A stretch of DNA of 10,777 nt from Clostridiaceae bacterium (lineage in GTDB: Bacteria > Bacillota > Clostridia > Oscillospirales > Acutalibacteraceae). A model generated the notes under the pieces. The model was not told the origin of the DNA and searched no databases. It saw only the letters and a program-made list of their open reading frames with translations. Positions 5,699 through 10,777 of this stretch are shown here, piece after piece (position 1 is the first letter of the stretch; the number at the start of each line of letters is the position of its first letter). The position numbers were made by a program, and so were the translations under genes. The DNA is taken from NCBI GenBank assembly GCA_016281115.1, contig JAEEHZ010000201.1, forward strand, positions 1 through 10,777, in the 5' to 3' direction.

Positions 5699-6991
5699 AT
5701 GTCTAAAAAACAAACCACAGAAAACATACAAAAGACAGATAAAAAGGAACATACAATATTGTCTAAAATATCTTCTGCGGCAAAACGCCTCAGCCCAAAA
5801 CAGATGGGCGCTAAAAAAATAGCTGCTATATCTGTTGCCATAGCTATTTTGGCAGGCACAGCCATATCGGCAGCCGCACGAAGCAGAACCGCTAATATAG
5901 TAGACGGCGAAAAGGTCGTTTCAATACTTACATTTAACGGAGACGATACCGACGGCGTTCTTCAGTCCGCGGGTATAATGTACGGCGATGACGATATAGT
6001 TGTAAGCAATAAAGATTCATCGGGAAATCTTGATATCACCGTTTACAGAGCTTTTGACGTTAAGATGATAGTTGACGGTGAAGAATCCATAGAAACATTT
6101 AATATGGGAAATGTATCGGACGCGTTAAAATCACTTTCTATTAAAGTAGACAGCGACGATGTTGTTACACCCGATATGAGCGCAGAGCTCAAAGCAGATA
6201 TGACGATAAAGGTTGACCACTATACAACAGTAACGGTTAAAGCCGACGGCAAAACACAAAAAGTCAGAGTTACGGGTACAACGGTTGCTCAGGCTCTTAA
6301 ATCTGCAGGTATCGAGACAGGCAAAGACGATATCATCGAGCCCGCACTTGACGCAGAGCTTTCGGATAATGCGAAAATTACGGTAAAAAGAGTTGAATAT
6401 AAAGAGGTAACAAAGACAAAAGAGATCCCCTTTGAGACTATCAGCAAAAATTCTAAAGACGTTTACATAGGAGACACACAGGTAACACAGTACGGTGAAA
6501 AAGGCTCTAAGGAAGTTGTATACAAAGTAAAATATGTAGACGGCAAAAAGGACAGCAAAGAAGTAATAAGCGAGACTGTTACAAAAGAACCTGTAGAGCA
6601 AATAGAGCTTAAAGGTCAAAAGAAAAAACAGCTTTCGTCTGGTACCGTTACACAGGCAGACGGCAAGCTTATAGACGCAAGCGGTAACGAAATTGCTTAC
6701 AGTCAGCTTATATCAGGTACTTGCACTGCTTATACAGCCACAGGCAACCTTACAGCTACAGGCGAAGTTGCTCAGGTAGGCAGAGTTGCGGTCAATCCAA
6801 ACCTTATCCCCTACGGAACAAAAATGTATATTGCATCCCCCGACGGCTCTGTGGTTTACGGTTACTGCACAGCTTCCGACACAGGCGGAGCTCTTATGGA
6901 CGGATATGTTCTTGTAGATCTGTATTACGATACCGAATATGAATGTATACAATTCGGCAGAAGAACAATGAATGTATATATCTTAGGATAA
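5699..6991 (+). CDS. YabE/RpfB-like cell-wall protein: DUF348 repeats, G5 domain and 3D domain
   Basis: Proteins of this build are surface or secreted factors that act on peptidoglycan, the 3D domain being an MltA-like double-psi barrel related to lytic transglycosylases and to stationary-phase survival (Sps) proteins. The 430 residues hold a basic cytoplasmic tail (1-39), one membrane span or uncleaved signal (about 40-60), three DUF348 repeats (roughly 64-115, 120-172, 176-229), a G5 domain (about 231-305) and a C-terminal 3D domain (about 339-429) with VAVNPNLIPYGTKMYI, ASDTGGAL and VDLYYDTEYECIQFGRR. D394 (DTGG) and D407 (VDLYY) are kept, but the first of the three name-giving aspartates, normally in AVDP, is Asn366 here. 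AAGGAG (5683-5688) lies 10 bases before the ATG. It stands alone between a consensus promoter and a terminator. Weaker alternative: a wall-anchored structural factor without catalysis. Confidence 0.93.
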   Translation: MSKKQTTENIQKTDKKEHTILSKISSAAKRLSPKQMGAKKIAAISVAIAILAGTAISAAARSRTANIVDGEKVVSILTFNGDDTDGVLQSAGIMYGDDDIVVSNKDSSGNLDITVYRAFDVKMIVDGEESIETFNMGNVSDALKSLSIKVDSDDVVTPDMSAELKADMTIKVDHYTTVTVKADGKTQKVRVTGTTVAQALKSAGIETGKDDIIEPALDAELSDNAKITVKRVEYKEVTKTKEIPFETISKNSKDVYIGDTQVTQYGEKGSKEVVYKVKYVDGKKDSKEVISETVTKEPVEQIELKGQKKKQLSSGTVTQADGKLIDASGNEIAYSQLISGTCTAYTATGNLTATGEVAQVGRVAVNPNLIPYGTKMYIASPDGSVVYGYCTASDTGGALMDGYVLVDLYYDTEYECIQFGRRTMNVYILG

Positions 6992-7020
6992 TATACAGCG
7001 ATATTTAAGCTACAAAAAAA

Positions 7021-7051
7021 GGGCGCGATCTAAGGGTCGCGTCCCATTTTT
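7021..7051 (+). terminator. Intrinsic terminator of the 3D-domain protein gene
   Basis: GGGCGCGATC (7021-7030) pairs with GGTCGCGTCC (7035-7044) over 10 positions including two G-T pairs, with a TAAG loop, a run of As before and TTTTT (7047-7051) after. It begins 29 bases after the stop. Confidence 0.9.
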
Positions 7052-7124
7052 GTCCGGATTATTGTATAAGCAATGCTGTTTTACTGTAATTATTAATTTT
7101 TTTATTTTTGTCGTTAAAAATATA

Positions 7125-7153
7125 TTGACAATTGCCTACACATATGATATAAT
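7125..7153 (+). promoter_or_regulatory. Consensus sigma-A promoter of the DUF2975-HTH unit
   Basis: A perfect TTGACA (7125-7130), 17-base spacer and perfect TATAAT (7148-7153). The start should be near 7160, about 29 bases before the ATG. Such a strong promoter before a gene pair with its own regulator suggests control by repression, possibly self-repression. Confidence 0.92.
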
Positions 7154-7188
7154 CAAACAGTAAAATAAAACTGTGTGGAGGTTATTGT

Positions 7189-7890
7189 ATGCATGGCAAA
7201 GCAATAAACAAGCTCAACAAAATGGGAAAAGCAGGACACATAATCACATCAGTGCTTATAATCGCCGCAATAATCTATACGGTAATTCTGAGCGCAGCAG
7301 CAATTTATGTTAATTCTAATGAGGGCAGCTCCGCCGGCGTTGCAGTTATGGGTAATAAGGTTATCATTTCTTCACGAAATAATTTTTTAGACCATGTGGT
7401 TTATCACTGCGTTACAGGCAGTCAAACGGGGAAGCTTGTGTTTTCAGACGGCAAAACAGATGTAAAAGTTGATGCGAAAGACCCTCTGTTGAAAGGCACG
7501 ATAATACAAATGTCGGGCAGTGGCAATAACGGCAACTCATTTGCAAAAGATGATCTCACCGCTGTTTTGATATCGTCAATCATTCTTTCTGTCACTGTTT
7601 TGATAGCACTTATTGCCGTAAACAGTCTTTTAAGGTACATATCACGTTGTGAAACGCCGTTTTGCACTGCGGCAGTAAAAAAGGCTGCTTTGTTTGTGGC
7701 TTCTCTTGTGCCGGTGGCAATAGCTTCTTCAGTTGTGGGCACTATGACCGCATCTGCGCTTAACCCCTCAGGCGGGGCTGCAATATATATTAATAAAACC
7801 TTATTTGCGATAATACTTGTATTATTTGCAGGAATATACATAATCAAATACGGTGTGCAGCTGCAAACAGAATCTGACGAAACACTGTGA
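7189..7890 (+). CDS. DUF2975-like four-span membrane protein
   Basis: A 233-residue membrane protein with spans at about 17-40, 122-147, 165-188 and 203-221, leaving an extracytoplasmic loop of about 80 residues (41-121) between spans 1 and 2. The segment LLRYISRCETPFCTAAVKK (147-165) between spans 2 and 3 resembles the DUF2975 pattern with its conserved pF motif. DUF2975 proteins are uncharacterised; in Firmicutes they commonly sit beside a small YozG-type HTH regulator, as here. The extended loop, rich in Gly/Ser/Asn near 109-117, is larger than the family norm as far as I can judge. GGAGG (7177-7181) lies 7 bases before the ATG. The next gene starts 17 bases after the stop. The family call rests on topology, the short motif and the neighbour; no biochemical role can be inferred. 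Confidence 0.75.
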   Translation: MHGKAINKLNKMGKAGHIITSVLIIAAIIYTVILSAAAIYVNSNEGSSAGVAVMGNKVIISSRNNFLDHVVYHCVTGSQTGKLVFSDGKTDVKVDAKDPLLKGTIIQMSGSGNNGNSFAKDDLTAVLISSIILSVTVLIALIAVNSLLRYISRCETPFCTAAVKKAALFVASLVPVAIASSVVGTMTASALNPSGGAAIYINKTLFAIILVLFAGIYIIKYGVQLQTESDETL

Positions 7891-7907
7891 TACGGAGGAT
7901 AAGCGAT

Positions 7908-8123
7908 ATGGGAAAGATAATACTCAGGCTTGACCGCGTTATGGCTGACAGAAAAATGAGCCTAAACACGCTTTCCGAAAAGGTAGGCGTTGCAAATGTG
8001 AACCTGTCGAAAATGAAAAACGGCAGAATAAGCGCGATACGCTTTTCCACCTTACAGGCGATATGCGAGGCATTGCACTGCCAGCCGGGAGACATATTGG
8101 AATATGATCCCGAGGGAGAGTAA
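7908..8123 (+). CDS. Small Cro/C1-type HTH transcriptional regulator (YozG-like)
   Basis: A 71-residue DNA-binding protein made almost only of the helix-turn-helix: MSLNTLSEKVGVANVNLSKM (17-36) followed by KNGRISAIRFSTLQAICEAL and a CQPGDILEY end (58-66), the usual finish of the YozG/HTH_26 group. No sensor domain is present. The start is ATG 7908 because GGAGG (7894-7898) lies 9 bases before it; an in-frame GTG at 7887 overlaps the preceding stop and has no such site. It is cotranscribed with the DUF2975-like gene and most likely regulates that pair, though its binding site is not identified. No clear intrinsic terminator follows. Confidence 0.9.
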   Translation: MGKIILRLDRVMADRKMSLNTLSEKVGVANVNLSKMKNGRISAIRFSTLQAICEALHCQPGDILEYDPEGE

Positions 8124-8557
8124 TAATGCGCCTTTGGCGCTGATCAATACTGAAAATTTAAAACTGAAAAACCGTTTAATAACGCTCCGCAAGTATTGGG
8201 CTTAACGCCCGTTGCGGAGCTGTTGTTGTCGATAAGCCTTCACATTTGAGGAGAATGTGTCAGCGAAGCTGACGGATGAGGCGTAAAACTACCGGTTTAG
8301 TTTAACCCTGAGTTTTGCCCTAATGCCGGGCAGGCACCTACTTTGTCACGCTACAAAGTAGGCAAAACGCGCCAAAGGGGGAAACCCGTCGGCTGTTTCC
8401 CCCTTTGGAAACCCCTTTCGCGACCACCCGGGGGGCTGCGCCCCCCCACTGGGTGGACGAGATCCCCCTGCTTCGTTCTCGGCAAGGTTGTTATGTCATT
8501 TTTGGGCTATGTAAGCAGAGCTTTTACCGTAGCGGAGCTTATGTGATTTTTATATTC
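8124..8557. repeat. Cluster of palindromic, partly GC-rich intergenic repeats
   Basis: No gene is credible here. Hairpins in order: GCGCC/GGCGC (8128-8140); GCTCCGCAA/TTGCGGAGC (8184-8220) enclosing GGGC/GCCC; CACATT/AATGTG (8241-8259) joined to GTCAGC/GCTGAC (8259-8273); GTTTTGCC/GGCAAAAC (8312-8368) enclosing TGCC/GGCA and CCTACTTTGT/ACAAAGTAGG (8337-8362); CCAAAGGGGGAAAC with its exact complement (8372-8408); CCACCC/GGGTGG (8424-8456) around GGGGGGC/GCCCCCC. Near the end a 13-base stretch, TTATGTCATTTTT (8491) and TTATGTGATTTTT (8539), recurs with one change, as does AGCAGAGCTT/AGCGGAGCTT (8514, 8531). The base composition is far more GC-rich than the flanks. From memory, similar REP-like blocks are spread through Oscillospiraceae genomes. 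It lies between convergent genes. Confidence 0.75.
8184..8229 (+). terminator. Weak possible terminator after the HTH gene
   Basis: The nine-base stem GCTCCGCAA/TTGCGGAGC with an inner GGGC/GCCC stem is stable, but it is followed by TGTTGTTGT, not an uninterrupted T run. It is the best candidate for ending the DUF2975-HTH transcript, 60 bases after the stop, and may equally be only one of the REP-like palindromes. Confidence 0.3.
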
Positions 8558-9982
8558 TCATCTAAAGTGATAATATATACTTCCGCTTTCAAGTTTGTAT
8601 CCTTTATAATACGCCAGCTCGCTTACCGTAACAAGCTGATATCCCCGTGAAATAAGCGATGCTATCGCGTTTTGTGCGGCTGTTGCGGTCGTGCCGTAAA
8701 TATCGTGCATAAGGACAACAGCGCCGTCGTAGCTGTCTTTCATCACGCTGTTGTACACCGCAGACGAATTTAGGACCTCCCAGTCACGCGTGTCTACCGA
8801 CCAATTTATTATCGGCGCGCCGACATAAGGCAAATAAGACTTAACGGATATCCCACCGGGGAGCCTGAATAGCGTGGGATATGCTCCGGTAGCGTCTTTG
8901 ATAATTTCTTTTGCCTTGTTTATTTCCTTTTTTGCCTCTGCCAAAGTAATATTTGAAAAATACTGATGGCTGTAACTGTGGCTGCCCACTTCACAGCCCA
9001 TATCGTATGCACGCTTTAAAACCTGCTTGTTTTCGCCGTAAACACGGGTTCCCACAACAAAAAACGTTGCCCTGGAGTTATATTTTTTCAGCGTATCAAG
9101 TATCATTCCCGTTGTTGCGCTGTTTGGTCCGTCATCAAATGTGAGCGCTATCATCGGCTTTGTTGGATCAAGATCTTTTCTTATTCTTGCGGAAGTGCTT
9201 GTCACGTTTACTGTACATTCCGCATATAATCCATTATATATGCTGCATCTTATTACTGCGTTACCTTCGCTTTTGGCTGTAACCGTTCCATGCTTATCCA
9301 CGGTTGCAATCTTTTTATCAGATGTGGTAAAATCCCTTTTATATGCGGCTGAGCCTTCGTCTATATAACTCTCCAAATCAAGTTTTTCGCCTTTTACAAG
9401 CGTGCAGTTGTTGCAGTTAAGCTTTATATATGTCGGCGCCGCTTTAACGGTTATGTTTAATTGAGTGTTTTTGCCCAAAGGGTTTTGTACTATTATTGAT
9501 GTACTTCCTATGCTCTTTGCGGTTATTTTTCCGTTTGAATCAACTTCTGCAATGCTCTCGTTTGTCGAAATATATAATACCTTTCTGTTATACGGCTGAT
9601 TTGCGTTTGTCATCAAGGCGGTGTAAAATTCGCCCTTTCCGAGAGTAATATCGTATTTACCAAATTGAGGATAAAGATTTATAAGCTTTGCGCAAAGCTG
9701 TTGAATTATAACGGCATCGGAAAGATCTGCGTCTCCGCTTAAATCAAGATCCGCCATCTTGGCTCTTTCGGGGGTAATTGTCTTAAGCCCCGCCTTATAA
9801 AGTTGTATTTCTATAACGTCTTCAAGAGAAATTTTATTATCGCCGTTCGCGTCACCGTAAATTATCAATTGCAGATCAGGTGCTTGAGAAATCTCATCGA
9901 TTTCCCTTGCGTGACCCACTGCAGGTATTGATACAACAAAAATCAGTACAAGAAGCACACATAAAAAGCGTTTGTTGAGCAT
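8558..9982 (-). CDS. Secreted CE4 polysaccharide deacetylase with N-terminal dockerin-like module and Ig-like domains
   Basis: Predicted to remove acetyl groups from peptidoglycan, chitin or xylan outside the cell. The 474 residues hold: signal peptide 1-25 (hydrophobic, ending VGHA); a dockerin-like pair of calcium loops, GDANGDNKISLED (43-55) and DLDLSGDADLSD (78-89), within about 39-101; two Ig-like (BIG2-type) domains, about 108-180 and 183-261, each with an IA(E/T)VD..G.(I/V)TAKS core; and a NodB domain from about 275 with TFDDGP (281-286; base and metal Asp), HSYSH (335-339; metal His pair), FRLPGG (372-377), VDTRDW (396-401) and VLMHD (423-427). All catalytic motifs are intact. The ATG at 9982 has GGAGG 8 bases upstream; a TTG two codons earlier is too close to it. 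The dockerin-like module might dock on a cohesin scaffold or simply bind calcium. Substrate cannot be told from sequence. Confidence 0.93.
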   Translation of the reverse strand: MLNKRFLCVLLVLIFVVSIPAVGHAREIDEISQAPDLQLIIYGDANGDNKISLEDVIEIQLYKAGLKTITPERAKMADLDLSGDADLSDAVIIQQLCAKLINLYPQFGKYDITLGKGEFYTALMTNANQPYNRKVLYISTNESIAEVDSNGKITAKSIGSTSIIVQNPLGKNTQLNITVKAAPTYIKLNCNNCTLVKGEKLDLESYIDEGSAAYKRDFTTSDKKIATVDKHGTVTAKSEGNAVIRCSIYNGLYAECTVNVTSTSARIRKDLDPTKPMIALTFDDGPNSATTGMILDTLKKYNSRATFFVVGTRVYGENKQVLKRAYDMGCEVGSHSYSHQYFSNITLAEAKKEINKAKEIIKDATGAYPTLFRLPGGISVKSYLPYVGAPIINWSVDTRDWEVLNSSAVYNSVMKDSYDGAVVLMHDIYGTTATAAQNAIASLISRGYQLVTVSELAYYKGYKLESGSIYYHFR

Positions 9983-10011
9983 AATCAATACCTCCCCTAT
10001 CTGTTATAGTA

Positions 10012-10040
10012 ATTTTACATCAAATTGCATTTAATTACAA
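10012..10040 (-). promoter_or_regulatory. Probable promoter of the deacetylase gene
   Basis: On the minus strand TTGTAA (10040-10035), a 17-base spacer and TAAAAT (10017-10012) match sigma-A boxes 4 of 6 and 5 of 6. The start would be near 10005, leaving a short leader with the GGAGG site. Confidence 0.45.
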
Positions 10041-10149
10041 CAAATAATTACATATTGCGCTGCTGTTTTTTATTGCTGTTGCAATAATTGTACATACGGT
10101 TATAAAATTAGATTTTTGATGAAAATCGTCTTTAAAAGCGCTTAAATCA

Positions 10150-10178
10150 TTGACAAATAACAGAAAAAGTTGTAAAAT
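10150..10178 (+). promoter_or_regulatory. Promoter of the RNase P RNA gene
   Basis: A perfect TTGACA (10150-10155), 17-base spacer and TAAAAT (10173-10178). The start should fall at about 10185-10191, right at the 5' end of the RNA. Confidence 0.9.
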
Positions 10179-10190
10179 AATTTTGATTAA

Positions 10191-10538
10191 ATGACCGGGT
10201 TGGGCAGTCGCGCAATATAATACCGAAAGGTCATATTGTGAGGAAAGTCCGAGCTTCGCAGAGCAAAAATAACGGCTAACAGCCGCCGAGGGCGACCTTA
10301 GGGAAAGTGCAACAGAAATATACCGCCTGCCTGTCAGGTAAGGGTGGAAAGGCGAGGTAAGAGCTCACCGCCGACAAGGAGACTTAGTCGGCCTGTAAAC
10401 CCTATTTGAAGCAACACCGTGGAGGAGCAGAAAGCGCTTGCTCGGCGCGCTCCGGGGAGGTGGCGATGAGCATATGCGGCAACGCTGTGCCAAGATAGAT
10501 GACTGCTAAAACAAAACTCGGCTTACAGACCCGATCAT
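10191..10538 (+). ncRNA. rnpB: RNase P RNA, bacterial type A-like
   Basis: The catalytic RNA that trims the 5' leader from pre-tRNAs together with the RnpA protein. Hallmarks are in the right order: GAGGAAAGTCCGAGC (10240-10254), AACAGAAATATACCGCC (10311-10327), AGGGTGGAAAGGCGAGGTAA (10341-10360) followed by GAGCTCACCG, and AGATAGATGACTGC (10494-10507) before ACAAAACTCGGCTTACAGAC. The ends pair as helix P1: TGACCGGGT (10192-10200) with ACCCGATCA (10529-10537), one mismatch. A P3-like helix is formed by CAATAT/ATATTG near 10213-10238. The length of about 348 bases is usual. The type A call rests on the overall look; I have not folded every helix. No intrinsic terminator follows before the next gene. 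Confidence 0.97.
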
Positions 10539-10563
10539 CTTAATCGTATAAAATTAAAAAGGA

Positions 10564-10777
10564 ATGAATGATTTCGTGCTTAATAAAAAAGACGTTAAAA
10601 AAACAGAAAATAACGGCAAAAAAAGGCACATTACAATAAAAGGGATTGTTATAAGCGTTGCGTTTGTTGTTTTTCTGATCTACGCCTTGATCACCTTGCT
10701 TAATCTGCAAGTGCAGGTAACGGAAAAAACAAACGAACTTGACAGGATCGAGCAAAAAATAGCCGTTCAGGAAGATA
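10564..10777 (+). CDS. DivIC/FtsB-like septum formation protein, N-terminal part (cut by window edge)
   Basis: Small bitopic membrane proteins of this type link the division complex at the septum (with FtsL and DivIB/FtsQ in Firmicutes). Seventy-one residues are visible: a Lys-rich cytoplasmic tail (1-22), one membrane span (about 23-47) and the start of a coiled coil, LQVQVTEKTNELDRIEQKIA (48-67). This build and the place after rnpB suit DivIC, but sequence conservation is low, so the name is left off. The start is uncertain: ATG 10564 follows AAGGA without a gap, too close for normal use, while an in-frame GTG at 10576 lies 12 bases away. Only 25 bases separate the gene from the RNase P RNA; TATAAA at 10547-10552 is the only promoter-like box and has a poor -35 partner, so it may be read through from the rnpB promoter. 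Confidence 0.72.
   Translation, partial: MNDFVLNKKDVKKTENNGKKRHITIKGIVISVAFVVFLIYALITLLNLQVQVTEKTNELDRIEQKIAVQED

Noticed and set aside
6131..6619. Minus-strand open frame opposite the 3D-domain protein gene
   Set aside because: Opposite a clear multi-domain gene, with a Phe/Cys/Tyr-rich product of the kind produced by antisense reading.
8343..8650. Plus-strand open frames in the repeat cluster
   Set aside because: They cross several palindromes, have no ribosome binding site and encode low-complexity, motif-free products.
1..10777. CRISPR array or tRNA/rRNA genes
   Set aside because: No regularly spaced repeats of 25-40 bases and no tRNA cloverleaf or rRNA signature were seen on either strand by eye.

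Overview
The window looks like chromosomal DNA of an AT-rich, low-GC Gram-positive anaerobe of the Clostridia, most likely a Ruminococcus-like member of the Oscillospiraceae. The clues are the nadD-yqeK-rsfS-leuS order, GGAGG-type ribosome binding sites, near-consensus sigma-A promoters, a dockerin-like module on a secreted enzyme, a DUF2975/small-HTH gene pair and GC-rich palindromic intergenic repeats. This placement comes from reading motifs, not from a database search.

Layout. (1) 1-2116, minus strand: a housekeeping operon nadD-yqeK-rsfS-leuS (leuS cut by the window edge), read from a good promoter at 2158-2186. (2) 2201-3137, plus: a divergent gene for a conserved-looking, cysteine-rich protein of unknown function. 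(3) 3148-3350: a gene-free stretch whose sequence folds into a long rod of nested helices followed at once by an intrinsic terminator, a candidate small RNA of about 200 nt. (4) 3451-5103, plus: a GH25 lysozyme with two LysM repeats and no signal peptide, then a phage-type holin and a strong terminator; no other phage genes are present. (5) 5104-5698: an AT-rich gene-free stretch ending in a consensus promoter for (6) 5699-7051, a YabE/RpfB-like wall protein (DUF348 repeats, G5, 3D domain) with its terminator. (7) 7125-8123: a consensus promoter and a two-gene unit of a DUF2975-like membrane protein and a small Cro/C1-type regulator. (8) 8124-8557: a cluster of palindromic repeats between convergent genes. 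(9) 8558-9982, minus: a secreted CE4 polysaccharide deacetylase with a dockerin-like module and Ig-like domains. (10) 10150-10777, plus: the RNase P RNA gene with its promoter, then the start of a DivIC/FtsB-like septum protein.

Four of the protein genes (lysozyme, holin, 3D-domain protein, deacetylase) plus the DivIC-like protein concern the cell wall or division, while the flanks carry NAD synthesis, translation and RNA processing genes. The most unusual items are the rod-shaped RNA candidate at 3148-3350, the lysozyme-holin pair without a phage, the cysteine-rich unknown protein and the deacetylase with an N-terminal dockerin-like module.
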